The notes: generated from the sequence alone by a model not told the origin. Numbered from the stretch's first letter, positions 9,040 to 17,665 are shown. The stretch: DNA of 64,000 nt from Pseudomonas sp. L5B5 (GCF_020520285.1 NZ_CP084742.1:1550001-1614000); one strand, 5' to 3'. Numbers and translations: made by a program.

Positions 9040-9350
9040 TTGATCTGGCTTTGGCTTTTTGGCTTTTGATCTTGATCCACCTGCCCCTTTAGACACGATG
9101 GCCGAACGCAGGTATTGAGCCGTGGGTAACCCGGCAGGACGCCGGGTTAGCCGCGCTGGGCCATGGATGGCCCATTGCGGCGGCCCACGGAGCAATACCG
9201 GAGAGAGGGCATGCCGAGCCTAGGCGAGGCACCGAGTGAGGGGGCAAAGAGCCTTTGGTTACTTTGGGCTCCATCCAAAGTGACCCGCTGTAAGAGCGGA
9301 ACCGATAGTGGCTGCACCCGCAGCAACGGATATGTACACAGAGCCGTATG
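9040..9350 (+). repeat. Long intergenic repeat, copy B
   Basis: Plus-strand copy of the element also found at 5035-5335 (inverted) and 13450-13760 (direct). It starts near CTTTTGATCTTGATCCACC, carries the CCCGGC/GCCGGG hairpin and ends near ATGTACACAGA. It forms the right border of the AT-rich defence island, making an inverted pair with copy A. Confidence 0.85.
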
Positions 9351-9359
9351 CAGCCAGGT

Positions 9360-9416
9360 GAAAAGGACTGCGTCCTCGTACTCAGCCTCGCTACGCTCGA
9401 CAGCGGCTACAGGTTT
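9360..9416 (+). repeat. REP-like palindromic tail following repeat copy B
   Basis: Contains GGACTGCGTCCTCG then CTCGACAGCGGCTACAG, the short unit also seen at 13795-13835, 13930-13982, 21770-21822 and 21935-21990. It directly follows copy B as it does copy C, so the long repeat and this unit form a composite. Confidence 0.6.
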
Positions 9417-9529
9417 CGAGTACATCCTTGGAACATCGGACAAAGCATGATACATAACTCCAGACACACAAATTCAGCCGATTTACTATGCACCTGGAGT
9501 TATAAAGCACCTCTCACCCCGACAAGGAG

Positions 9530-9718
9530 ATGGAGGTGCAAAGCAGACAGCTAATCAAGGAGCTTGAAGCCGCTGGATGGATACTGGACCGGATAACCGG
9601 AAGCCACCATCTGTTCAAGCATCCTTACAGACCCAACACCGTTCCGGTGCCTCACCCGAAGAAGGACCTGCCACGGGGAACGGTCAGGGCCATCCGGAAA
9701 CTGGCCGAACTGATTTAG
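9530..9718 (+). CDS. hicA: HicA-type mRNA interferase toxin
   Basis: 62 aa, normal HicA length. The double-stranded-RNA-binding-like fold is recognisable: GW at 16-17, the catalytic histidine motif GSHHLFKHP (residues 24-32), VPVPHPKKDLP, and the terminal helix GTVRAIRKLAEL. HicA toxins cleave mRNA and are held inactive by HicB, encoded 35 nt downstream. GGAGATGGAGG around the start provides the ribosome site. The pair lies just outside repeat copy B, next to the defence island. Confidence 0.88.
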   Translation: MEVQSRQLIKELEAAGWILDRITGSHHLFKHPYRPNTVPVPHPKKDLPRGTVRAIRKLAELI

Positions 9719-9753
9719 CGCCTGCCACTTTCGCACCTATTGAGGAGATCCCC

Positions 9754-10155
9754 ATGCAATATCCCATCTGCATCGAATGGGGCGACGAACACACCGCCAC
9801 CGGCATCCAGATTCCCGACATCCCCGGTGCAGTCACCGCCGGCGACACCTTCGAGAGCGCCTACAGCGCCGCCATCGAGATCGCCCACGTCATGCTCGAA
9901 GAACTGGCCCGCGCCGGGCAAGCCATTCCCCTGCCCTCGCCCACCCACAAGCACCGCGCCAACCCCGATTTCACAGGCATGGGCTGGGGCATGCTGGACA
10001 TCGACATCACGCCCTACCTGGGCAAGACCGAGAAGGTCAACGTGACGTTGCCCGGTTATGTGATTCAGCAGATCGACCGCTTTGTCCGCGAGCACAACAT
10101 CAAGAGCCGGTCGTCCTTCCTGGCCGATGCCGCGCTGGAAAAGCTCGGGCGCTGA
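9754..10155 (+). CDS. hicB: HicB-type antitoxin
   Basis: 133 aa. The ATG at 9754 with GAGGAGA at 9742-9748 was chosen; the frame is open upstream but runs over hicA. The N-terminal partial RNase H fold is visible (YPICIEWGDEHT, DIPGAVTAGDTFESAYSAAIE), and the C-terminus has a ribbon-helix-helix-type segment (KVNVTLPGYVIQQIDRF, then SRSSFLADAALEKL). It would neutralise HicA and repress the shared promoter through the C-terminal DNA-binding domain. Confidence 0.88.
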   Translation: MQYPICIEWGDEHTATGIQIPDIPGAVTAGDTFESAYSAAIEIAHVMLEELARAGQAIPLPSPTHKHRANPDFTGMGWGMLDIDITPYLGKTEKVNVTLPGYVIQQIDRFVREHNIKSRSSFLADAALEKLGR

Positions 10156-10189
10156 AAGCGGCTCCGGAGGGCAGGCCAAGTGGCGTGAG

Positions 10190-10258
10190 GCCGGTTGTGG
10201 TTGCTGCGCAACCCAGCGGGAGCAAGCTCCCTCGCCACAGGGGGTGTGGCCTGCCAAA
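10190..10258 (-). repeat. REP element
   Basis: On the minus strand the stretch reads TGTGGCGAGGGAGCTTGCTC then GCTGGGTTGCGCAG, the common REP palindrome of P. fluorescens-group genomes, sitting between hicB and the convergent MocR gene. Confidence 0.7.
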
Positions 10259-10312
10259 TGGCGGGGGCTGCCACGGGAAAGACTCCAGCCTCTGCGGCCG
10301 TAGCCCCCCTTT

Positions 10313-11716
10313 TCAGCCAATGGCCCGAGCCAACCGTACCGCCACGCCCACCGCCTGCTCCGCACTGCCCACATTGGTAAACCCCATCACCAACCCCTGC
10401 CTCCCCCCCTCCCCCAGGTACCACTGCGACAGCGGCTCCACAGCGATGCCCTGCGCCCAGGCCCGCTGGGCAATCTGCACGTCGTCCCCCTCCGCCAAGC
10501 CGGCCACCACATGCATGCCCCCGGCCTGCGGGTCTATCTGCAACCGCCCAGCCAACTGCTGGTGCAACGCCTCAACCAGCCATTGCCGTCGACGCGCATA
10601 CAGGCCACGCATCTTCTTCAAGTGCCGGGCAAAGTGCCCCTCGTTGAGAAAGGCCGCCACCGTCGCCTGCAGCAGGTGCGGGCAGTGGTTGTGCAAACGA
10701 TCCGCCTGCCGGGCGAACGCCTGGGCCTGTTCGGCGGGCACCACCAGGTAGGCCAGGCGCAACCCTGGAAACAACACCTTGCTGAAGGTGCCGGTGTAGA
10801 GCACGCGGCCCTGCTGGTCGAGGCTCTTGAGGGCCGGCAAGGGCTTGCCCTGGTAGCGGTACTCGCTGTCGTAGTCGTCCTCGATGATCCAGCTGCCCTG
10901 GCGGTTGGCCCAGTCCAGCAAGGCCAGGCGCCGCGGCAAGGACAGCGACACGCCCAGCGGGCTCTGGTGGGTCGGGGTGACCACGGCAAAATCGGCCTCT
11001 GGGGCGCGGGCGATGCCTTGGGCGACGTCCAGGCCCTGATCGTCCACGGGCACCGGCACCAGCTGGGCGCCGGCCGCCAGCAGTGCGCTCCTGGCCATGA
11101 AGTAGCCGGGCTCCTCCAGCCAGCAGGTGGCCCCTTTGTGCATCAGCGTGTGGCTGATCAGGTCGAGGCAGGCGCGGTAGCCGGCACAGACGAAAATCTG
11201 CTCCGGCTGGCAGCTGATGCCCCGGGAAATCCCCAGGTAGGACGCAATGGCCGCCCGCAACGGCGCATAACCTCGCGAGTCCGGGTAGATGAGGCCTTCG
11301 AGGCCCGCCTGGCGCAGTTGCCGGCCCGCGAGGCGGGTCCAGAGCTTGCGCGGAAAGGCGTCCAGCGCTGGCAGGCCCATTTGCAGCGCCAACGGCGGCG
11401 TGCCGGCATGGGTGGCCTGGTAGGCCGTGGCAGCCACCGGCGTGCGCGGCATGGACGCGGCAACCGGCGCCAGTTGCGGGGTGACCATGGTCCCGGCAGC
11501 TCCGCGAGCCGTCAGGTAGCCCTCGCCCATCAGCAGTTGGTAGGCCGCCTCCACGGTGCCACGCGCCAGGTTCAGTTCCGCCGCCAGGGCGCGCACCGCC
11601 GGCACCCGGTCTCCCGGACGCAGGCGGCCATCGGCGATGGACTCGCGAAACCGTTGATAAAGCTGACGATAGATCGGCGCCGTCTGGCTGCGATCCAGTT
11701 CGAATGCGAGCATCAT
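10313..11716 (-). CDS. MocR-type regulator (GntR helix-turn-helix fused to aminotransferase fold)
   Basis: 467 aa, full length for MocR/PdxR proteins. Residues about 10-75 are a GntR winged helix (PIYRQLYQRFRESIADGRL, then DRVPAVRALAAEL). The rest is a fold-type I aminotransferase domain with the PLP-binding lysine in TGTFSKVLFPGLRL and the IIEDDYDSEYRY motif. Such proteins bind PLP or an aldimine and control transcription, often of a divergent gene. The divergent neighbour is the GNAT-azoreductase-AhpD-like group at 11795-13326, the likely target. Confidence 0.9.
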   Translation of the reverse strand: MMLAFELDRSQTAPIYRQLYQRFRESIADGRLRPGDRVPAVRALAAELNLARGTVEAAYQLLMGEGYLTARGAAGTMVTPQLAPVAASMPRTPVAATAYQATHAGTPPLALQMGLPALDAFPRKLWTRLAGRQLRQAGLEGLIYPDSRGYAPLRAAIASYLGISRGISCQPEQIFVCAGYRACLDLISHTLMHKGATCWLEEPGYFMARSALLAAGAQLVPVPVDDQGLDVAQGIARAPEADFAVVTPTHQSPLGVSLSLPRRLALLDWANRQGSWIIEDDYDSEYRYQGKPLPALKSLDQQGRVLYTGTFSKVLFPGLRLAYLVVPAEQAQAFARQADRLHNHCPHLLQATVAAFLNEGHFARHLKKMRGLYARRRQWLVEALHQQLAGRLQIDPQAGGMHVVAGLAEGDDVQIAQRAWAQGIAVEPLSQWYLGEGGRQGLVMGFTNVGSAEQAVGVAVRLARAIG

Positions 11717-11794
11717 GGCCTAGTCATTTATGCACTTTTTGGCTCTACAGCTTAAGCCATCGGCCTTCTACAGTGGGCCATCTCTTTTCAGCGG

Positions 11795-12250
11795 ATGACG
11801 GACATGCCCTACACCCTTCGACACCTCGACAGCGAAGAAGCCTTTGCCGAAAGTTTCGACTTGATGCGCGTCCTGCGCCCACACCTCACCAGCCCCGCGG
11901 CCTATACCGCACAACTGGCTCGGCAAGCCGCGCAGGGCTACCGCTTGCTCGCCGCGTGGGACGCTGAGCGCATCGTCGGCCTGGCGGGTTACCGCGAAAT
12001 GGAAAACCTGCTCTACGGGCACTTCATCTACGTCGATGACCTGGTGGTGTGCTCACAGCTTCAGCGCAGCGGCGTGGGCGCCCGGCTGTTGAGCGCGGTG
12101 CGGGATGAGGCCGTGCAACGTGAATGCGAGCACTTTGTGCTGGACACCGGCCTGCACATGCCCCTGGCCCAGCGCTTCTATTTTCGCCAGGGGTTGCTGG
12201 CCCGCGGCATGCACTTCACCCAGCGCCTGCGTGGTGAGGAGCCGGCATGA
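11795..12250 (+). CDS. GNAT-family N-acetyltransferase
   Basis: 151 aa with the acetyl-CoA fold: the central strand IYVDDLVVCSQLQRSGVGA holds the pyrophosphate-binding RxxGxG loop, followed by LLSAVRDEA. Substrate unknown. A second in-frame ATG at 11804 is also possible. The stop overlaps the azoreductase start as ATGA, so the two are coupled. It is divergent from the MocR regulator. Confidence 0.85.
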   Translation: MTDMPYTLRHLDSEEAFAESFDLMRVLRPHLTSPAAYTAQLARQAAQGYRLLAAWDAERIVGLAGYREMENLLYGHFIYVDDLVVCSQLQRSGVGARLLSAVRDEAVQRECEHFVLDTGLHMPLAQRFYFRQGLLARGMHFTQRLRGEEPA

Positions 12251-12867
12251 ACAACCTGCTGCTGATCAACGCCAGCCCCCATGGCCAGGTTTCCCACGGG
12301 CACCAGCTGGCCCTGGAACTGGCGGGCGACCTGCGCCAAGGCTATCCGCACCTCGAACTGCTCGAACGCGACCTGGTGGCGCAACCGCTGCCACCGCTCG
12401 GCCTGGACTACGCCCACGCCCTCACCGCCCCCACGCCCTTCGACGCGCCGCTGTTCGAGGTGTCCGAAGGGTTGATCGGCGAGTTGGAGCGCAGCGATGC
12501 CCTGATCATTGCCACGCCGATGCACAACTTCACCCTGCCGGCCGCGCTCAAGCTCTGGGTCGACTATGTCCTGCGTATTCACCGCACCTTCAGCGCCCTC
12601 CCGGAGGGCAAGGTCGGCCTGCTCAAGGACCGCCCGGTGCATGTGCTGGTGAGCTCCGGCGGTTTTCACCAGGGCGAGCGGGCACGCCAACCGGACTTCC
12701 TGACGCCCTACCTGCGCCACGTGCTCAACACCCTCGGCCTGTTCGACCTGCAGTTCACCTACCTTCAGGGCTTGGTGTTCGGGGACGACGCCGTGCGGCA
12801 GACCATCGAAGAAGCCCGCACTGCACTGTTCTCCAAGCCCCTGTTCAACCCCCTCGTGTGTGCTTGA
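12247..12867 (+). CDS. azoR: FMN-dependent NADH-azoreductase
   Basis: 206 aa flavodoxin-like quinone/azo reductase. The N-terminal FMN phosphate loop (LLLINASPHGQVSHG) and the flavin-contact motif ATPMHNFTLPAALKLWVDY are clear, as is SSGGFHQ near residue 138. AzoR enzymes are homodimers using NADH to reduce quinones and azo compounds by two electrons. Here it is coupled to an acetyltransferase and followed 27 nt later by an AhpD-like gene, suggesting a small stress-response operon. Confidence 0.87.
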   Translation: MNNLLLINASPHGQVSHGHQLALELAGDLRQGYPHLELLERDLVAQPLPPLGLDYAHALTAPTPFDAPLFEVSEGLIGELERSDALIIATPMHNFTLPAALKLWVDYVLRIHRTFSALPEGKVGLLKDRPVHVLVSSGGFHQGERARQPDFLTPYLRHVLNTLGLFDLQFTYLQGLVFGDDAVRQTIEEARTALFSKPLFNPLVCA

Positions 12868-12894
12868 TCACTTTTTCCCTACCGGAGTCTCAGC

Positions 12895-13326
12895 ATGAGC
12901 CAACTCAGACTGCCCTTTGCCACCCTGTCGCCGGCCGCCTATCAAGGCCTGCTCGCCACCAACACCGCCCTGGCCGCCAGCCCCCTGGGCTTGCCCCTGG
13001 TGGAACTGGTGTATTTGCGTGTGTCGCAGATCAACGGCTGCTCTTACTGCCTGGGCATGCACTCACAGGCCCTGCGCGAGTGTGGAGTGGCACAAGACAA
13101 GCTGGATTGCCTGGCCGGCTGGCGCGTCAGCGAACTGTTCGACGACCGCGAACGCGCGGCCCTGGCCTGGACCGAAACCCTCACCTACGTCCATGACAAA
13201 GGCGCGCCGGACGCGCTGTACGAACCGCTGAAAGCGCACCTGAACGACGTCGAGATTTCCGACCTGACGCTGGCCGTGTCCCTGATGAACGCCTTCAACC
13301 GGCTAGCGGTGGGGATGAAGCTCTAA
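12895..13326 (+). CDS. Carboxymuconolactone decarboxylase / AhpD-like protein
   Basis: 143 aa, all-helical CMD family. The redox motif is intact: INGCSYCLGMHSQALRECG with the CxxC pair and downstream histidine that serve peroxidase activity in AhpD. A second motif, ERAALAWTETLT, is also typical. It lies downstream of azoR with CGGAG before the start. A role in peroxide or quinone stress is likely, but no direct partner (AhpC) is nearby. Confidence 0.85.
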   Translation: MSQLRLPFATLSPAAYQGLLATNTALAASPLGLPLVELVYLRVSQINGCSYCLGMHSQALRECGVAQDKLDCLAGWRVSELFDDRERAALAWTETLTYVHDKGAPDALYEPLKAHLNDVEISDLTLAVSLMNAFNRLAVGMKL

Positions 13327-13449
13327 GGGCGAGGTCGCCTAAGGGCTAGATCGCGAGGGTTGGGCTGAACAACACGACAGACGTCTTGACGCCCTGGCGA
13401 CTCCAGCCGAGCCATGCACAACCTTCGGCCGTGACGACAACAGCTTCAC

Positions 13450-13760
13450 CTGGCTTTGGCTTTGGCTTTTGATCTTGATCTTGATCCACCTGCCCCTTTA
13501 AACACGATGGCCGAACGCAGGTATTGAACCGTGGGTAACCCGGCAGGACGCCGGGTTAGCCGCCCTGCGGCCATGGATGGCCGATGGCGGCGGCCCACGG
13601 AGCAATACCGGAGAGAGGGCATGCCTCGCTATGCGAGGCACCGAGTGGAGGGGCAGAAGCGTTTTGCTTACTTTTGCGCTTCTCAAAAGTGAGCCGCTGT
13701 AAGAGCGGAACCGCCAGTGGCCGCACCCGCAGCAATGGGTATGTACACAGAACCGCGTTA
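13450..13760 (+). repeat. Long intergenic repeat, copy C
   Basis: Same orientation as copy B and similar through most of its length, including the CCCGGC/GCCGGG hairpin, GAGAGAGGGCATGCC and CCGCTGTAAGAGCGGAACC. The block after GGGCATGCC differs: CTCGCTATGCGAGGCACC forms its own hairpin, and the TTTGGTTACTTTGGG block of A and B becomes TTTTGCTTACTTTTGCG. Stems are kept while bases change, which supports a structured RNA or DNA element. Confidence 0.85.
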
Positions 13761-13764
13761 AGTC

Positions 13765-13990
13765 AGATGCAAAGCGTCGGCAGGCTGGGCGAGGACTGCG
13801 TCCTCGTGCGCAGCCTCGCTGCGCTCGACAGCGGCTACAGTTCTCAACGAGCCCCACGCACGAGTGGGGGCGCAACAACGGATAGGTACACAGAACCGCG
13901 TGGAGTCGGTGAAAAATATGGGCAGGTTTGGCGAGGACTGCGTCCTCGTGCGCAGCCTCGCTGCGCTCGACAGCGGCTACATGCCCCACG
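13765..13990 (+). repeat. Tandem REP-like tails after repeat copy C
   Basis: Two near-copies of a unit running from ACACAGAACCGCGT, through GCGAGGACTGCGTCCTCGTG, to CGACAGCGGCTACA lie in tandem (about 13745-13842 and 13890-13982). The unit recurs at 9360-9416 and within 21677-21990. No coding sense was found in the stretch up to 14038. Confidence 0.7.
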
Positions 13991-14038
13991 CAAGCACGCA
14001 TCCCCTTACGGGCTAGATAACGGCCGCAAAAACACCAT

Positions 14039-14488
14039 TCAGGACTGCTCGCCGGGCGTCACGATATTCACATCAATCTTCTTGCCCATGCTGATGCGCG
14101 GTTCGGTCGAATAGCCCAGGGCTTCATAGAAGCTTTTGACGCTTTCATTGCTGCTGACGATTTGCAGGTTGATCTTCATGCAACCACGCGCGGTCAAGGC
14201 GCGCTCGGCATGCTGCACCAGGTTCACGCCCAGGCCTTTTCGGCGATGCGCGGGGTGCACCGCCACCGAGTACAACCAGCCTCGATGACCGTCATACCCC
14301 GCCAGTACCGTGCCTATCACCGCCTGCCCCTGCACCGCGACAAAGAACAGCCCGTCGGCCACGGCGAGTTTCCTGTCGATGGCCAGGCTCGGGGTGTTGT
14401 GTGCGGTTTCGTAACCGAAAACCGTCTCCCATAACGCAATGACGCCCAGGCGATGGTGTGGGTTGGAGTAGTCGACAATGTCATTCAT
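14039..14488 (-). CDS. GNAT-family N-acetyltransferase
   Basis: 149 aa GNAT protein resembling the small YpeA-like group. Acetyl-CoA motif A is visible as WLYSVAVHPAHRRKGLGVNLVQHAE, with the HRRKGLG pyrophosphate loop (about residues 100-110, order only). The C-terminal part contains SSNESVKSFYEALGY, the usual motif B. The acceptor substrate cannot be told. The gene stands alone between repeat copy C and an unrelated gene. Confidence 0.88.
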   Translation of the reverse strand: MNDIVDYSNPHHRLGVIALWETVFGYETAHNTPSLAIDRKLAVADGLFFVAVQGQAVIGTVLAGYDGHRGWLYSVAVHPAHRRKGLGVNLVQHAERALTARGCMKINLQIVSSNESVKSFYEALGYSTEPRISMGKKIDVNIVTPGEQS

Positions 14489-14601
14489 CAGGTCGTCCTC
14501 GAGTTGAAAGCAGCGACACTATCGCCCAGCCGAGGCGCTTGACCACGACAGATGGCAGCGCCCTTGGGCGATTCGATTCGCGTCACCACCCAAACCGACT
14601 G

Positions 14602-15156
14602 TTATCCAAGCAAAGCCCCAGTGGCACCGCCATCGGCCAGTGCAAAAAGAAGATCCTCCACTGCCGGCGCCGGAGCAGACCCCAGGTCGATCTTCAACTG
14701 GAAGCCTTCGGCCGTTGGCTCGGGGTCGGAGATAAAGTGCACCACCCCTTGCAGCCCCTCTTCGGTCGGAGTGTTTTCATCTTCCACGTCGAACCATTCG
14801 AGAAACCACGCCCCCATGACCTGCACGAGCGCCTCCTGGCTCAGGCCGCGGACCTCCAGCGCAAGCCAGTCCCAGCCAAAGGGCGAGATAAGCACCGTCA
14901 TCTGTTCGATCGCAAAACCCACGGGCTCGAAGGCCAGCTCGGACTCGGCATCGACCTGGAGTGCTTCCCCGGCCGCAGCGCTTTCCCGCGCAATCATGTC
15001 GACCCGGCACGGCATGGCCATGGCCCCTTCGATGGCCAGTGAGCCGTCGCTGTTGCGGTAGGCAGGCTCAACGTAGCCGGCCCCTTCTGCTGCTTGGCGG
15101 GCCAGCGTTTCAACATAGGGCTTGCGAATGGCGACAAGCAGTTCGGAGACGGTCAT
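14602..15156 (-). CDS. Conserved-type hypothetical protein
   Basis: 184 aa, not recognised. The start at 15156 was chosen because AGGGAAG precedes it; the frame stays open upstream but without a better site. The protein is acidic and probably cytosolic (no signal peptide or membrane segment), with a strand-rich middle (MTVLISPFGWDWLALEV) and a tryptophan-rich helix (GAWFLEWFDVEDE). It has no visible operon partner; the next gene upstream on the strand is 188 nt away. Confidence 0.6.
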   Translation of the reverse strand: MTVSELLVAIRKPYVETLARQAAEGAGYVEPAYRNSDGSLAIEGAMAMPCRVDMIARESAAAGEALQVDAESELAFEPVGFAIEQMTVLISPFGWDWLALEVRGLSQEALVQVMGAWFLEWFDVEDENTPTEEGLQGVVHFISDPEPTAEGFQLKIDLGSAPAPAVEDLLFALADGGATGALLG

Positions 15157-15344
15157 GAATCGGGGCTTCCCTGGCGTGACTCGTCGATAGGCAACCTGCG
15201 ACGAGAGAATGACGGATGAGGCAAAGGTCGGCGCAATTGTGCAGTGGGCGAGCGCCTGGCGTCCATGAAGGCCGGTCGTGGTTGCTGCTGACCGTGCACC
15301 GGGCAGGCGCCACCGCCCATCGGTGGCCCCTGCCGCGCGGAGCA

Positions 15345-16001
15345 TCAACCCAGGCGCATCGACAACTCGATGTCATCGGCAAACGGCACGGACAGGTAGC
15401 CGTTCTGCGGCGCGCGGACGTATTCCAGGTACTCGGGGCAGTAGTCGGTGTTGTCCGCCACCACCAGTGCGCCAGGTTTCAGGTGCGGTTCCACCAGGCC
15501 CAGGACCTCGCCATACAGCGCCTTGGCACCATCGAGCAGCAACAGGTCGACGGCTGCCGGCAGGTCACTGGCCAGGGTCACCAGGGCATCGCCCTGACGA
15601 ATCTGCACCAGGTCGCCGACTCCCCCCTCGGCCAGGTGCTCGCGGGCCAGGGCGACCTTCGACGGCTCGAACTCGCTGCCGATCAGCACGCCGCCGCCGT
15701 TGTCCCGCAGGGCGGCCGCCAGGTGCAGGGTGGACAGGCCGAACGAGGTGCCGAATTCGACGATGGCCCTGGCCTGGGCGTTGCGTGCCAGCAGGTACAA
15801 GAGCTTGCCGGTGTCGCGGGAGACTGGCAGCCACAGGTCCTTGAGCAGTGAATAGAACTGCAGGTAGTCGGTCTTGCTGTGCATCAGGCGCTCGCGTTCC
15901 TGGCTCGGCACGTTGTCCAGCGCCGGGCTGGTGGCGGCATCGGCCAGGGCGTAGAGGCGATCGATCAGGCTTGCCATGGGCTCGGTGGTGAGGGTCGTCA
16001 T
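15345..16001 (-). CDS. SAM-dependent O-methyltransferase
   Basis: 218 aa class I methyltransferase near the family 3 O-methyltransferases. Motif I is IVEFGTSFGLSTLHLAAAL, the acidic ribose contact is GSEFEPSK, and VDLLLLDGAK forms motif III with a candidate metal aspartate; ALVVADNTDY follows. The substrate is unknown, and members often act on catechols. It is divergent from the TetR gene at 16114, its probable regulator, with a 112-bp shared promoter region. Confidence 0.85.
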   Translation of the reverse strand: MTTLTTEPMASLIDRLYALADAATSPALDNVPSQERERLMHSKTDYLQFYSLLKDLWLPVSRDTGKLLYLLARNAQARAIVEFGTSFGLSTLHLAAALRDNGGGVLIGSEFEPSKVALAREHLAEGGVGDLVQIRQGDALVTLASDLPAAVDLLLLDGAKALYGEVLGLVEPHLKPGALVVADNTDYCPEYLEYVRAPQNGYLSVPFADDIELSMRLG

Positions 16002-16113
16002 GATTGTTTTCCATCGGATGAGGGCTAAAATGCGACTATTTCGTCACATTCAAATGATGCGAGCGATTCGCCGCCCCGGCTATTCGCATTCACCCCCTAC
16101 GCCCGAGCCGTCC

Positions 16114-16773
16114 ATGACCCAGCGCCAGAGCACCCGTATTTCCTCACGCAAACAACCACAGCAGGCACGCTCCACCGATCTGGTGGCGGCGATCCTGCAA
16201 GCTGCTGTTCAGGTTTTGAGCGAACAGGGCGCCACCCGCTTCACCACCGCCCGGGTCGCGGAAAAGGCCGGCGTGAGCATCGGTTCGCTGTATCAGTACT
16301 TCCCCAACAAGGCCGCGATCCTGTTTCGGCTGCAGAGCGATGAGTGGTTGCAGACCCAGCAGATGCTGCGCCGGATCCTGGAGAACCTCGAGCAGCCACC
16401 GCTGGCTCGCCTGCGCAGCCTGGTGCAGGCCTTCATCCGCTCGGAGTGCGAGGAGGCCCAGGTGCGCGGGGCCTTGAACGACGCCGCCCCGCTCTATCGC
16501 GACGCCCCCGAGGCCTGTGAAGCGCGCGCGGCAGGCCGGCAGATTTTCGCAGGCTTCATGTTCCACTTGCTGCCCGAAGTCAGCGAGGCTACCCGCACGG
16601 CGGCCTGCGACCTGCTCCTGACCACGCTCAGTTCGGTGGGCAAGGATTTTTCCGCCAGCCCGCATACCGAAGCGGCAATCACGCGGTATGCCGATGGACT
16701 GGCGGACATGTTCAGCGCTTACGTCGTGGCACTCAATCAACCCAGCGCGCTGCCGCCAGCCACCCCGGCTTGA
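16114..16773 (+). CDS. TetR-family transcriptional regulator
   Basis: 219 aa from the ATG at 16114; a longer frame exists upstream but covers the divergent promoter region. The N-terminal helix-turn-helix is clear (ATRFTTARVAEKAGVSIGS followed by LYQYFPNKAAIL, about residues 37-67), and the helical C-terminal domain would bind a ligand. The likely target is the divergent methyltransferase gene. Confidence 0.88.
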   Translation: MTQRQSTRISSRKQPQQARSTDLVAAILQAAVQVLSEQGATRFTTARVAEKAGVSIGSLYQYFPNKAAILFRLQSDEWLQTQQMLRRILENLEQPPLARLRSLVQAFIRSECEEAQVRGALNDAAPLYRDAPEACEARAAGRQIFAGFMFHLLPEVSEATRTAACDLLLTTLSSVGKDFSASPHTEAAITRYADGLADMFSAYVVALNQPSALPPATPA

Positions 16774-17021
16774 ACGCCGGGCAGTTCCTGCCAACGCCGT
16801 CCCAGGGCGCCATGCCGATGAAATCTTTCGCCCTGCCCGTTCGGCACCGTGCCTGGAACGGCGGTGCAGAGCCTTGGACATAATCGTTCAAACATTGGCC
16901 GGGTACGGTCTGTTGTGCCGGCTTGCGGATCATTTTTATAGTGCGATCTGGTGGGGAAAGCCTGCCCTTGCAATTGCTTCTTTAAGGAATGAAGTCCGGC
17001 CCTACAGAAGGATGAGCAACC

Positions 17022-17447
17022 ATGTACGCATATCCTGTGATCATGCACCTGGAAAACGGCCACCCTCGGATCAGCTGCATCGATGTGCCCGGCATGGCTT
17101 GCGTCGGCGATACGCCGGAGCAGGCCATGGCAGATGCGGTGATCGCCCTGGAAATCGCCCTGTCGTTGTATGTCATGCAGCGGATGTCCATTCCGCTGCC
17201 CTCGCCCCGTGCCCCGGGGCAAGTGCTGGTGCGTTTGCCGACGCTGAGCGTGGCCAAGGTGGCGCTGTGGAATGCCATGCTCAGGCAACGGGTGAGCAAG
17301 GCGGAGATGGCCAGGCGCCTGGGGGTGAACCGGCCCCAGGTGGACAGGTTGGTGAACCTGCTGCACCGGTCGAAGATCGAGAAGGTGGAGCAAGCATTGC
17401 GGGTCCTGGGATGGCGAATCGAGGTTGCCCTGGTGCGGGGCACCTAG
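17022..17447 (+). CDS. HicB-like antitoxin without a HicA partner
   Basis: 141 aa. The N-terminal HicB fold is visible (YPVIMHLENGHPRISCIDVPG, in part; DTPEQAMADAVIALEIAL), and the C-terminal half carries a lambda-repressor-type helix-turn-helix (SKAEMARRLGVNRPQVDRLVNLL, in part). No HicA-like frame (GSHHxFKHP motif) could be found in the 248 bp upstream or just downstream, so it appears orphaned. It could act as a plain transcriptional regulator or cross-neutralise another toxin, such as the HicA at 9530. Confidence 0.75.
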   Translation: MYAYPVIMHLENGHPRISCIDVPGMACVGDTPEQAMADAVIALEIALSLYVMQRMSIPLPSPRAPGQVLVRLPTLSVAKVALWNAMLRQRVSKAEMARRLGVNRPQVDRLVNLLHRSKIEKVEQALRVLGWRIEVALVRGT

Positions 17448-17665
17448 GGCCGCCCGGTAGCCGCTGCCGCAGGCTGCGTACGGCTCGGCACGAGCCGCAA
17501 GGTCTGTGTCCACGGTGTACCTGATGCGCCGCGCCGCCTGGTTTCACGGCCGCTGCGCGCCCGTACGCAGCCTCGCCCGCTCGGCAGCGGCTACAACGAA
17601 TGTCGCCTCGTGTAGCCGCTGCCGCAGGCTGCATACGGCTCGGCACGAGTCGCCTAACCGACCTG
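17448..17665. repeat. REP-like palindromes between hicB-like and GST genes
   Basis: Two units of GTAGCCGCTGCCGCAGGCTG followed by CGGCTCGGCACGAG are present, at about 17457 and 17611, around an inverted unit (GCCTCGCCCGCTCGGCAGCG at about 17570). This is a typical Pseudomonas cluster of inverted REPs. Confidence 0.65.

Noticed and set aside
13745..13990. Possible CRISPR-like tandem repeats
   Set aside because: Only two long imperfect units, no regular spacers and no cas genes; they are REP-type composites.
13584..14114. 176-codon frame across repeat copy C and its tails
   Set aside because: It is made of repeat sequence and runs into the antisense of the GNAT gene; the other repeat copies do not keep the frame.
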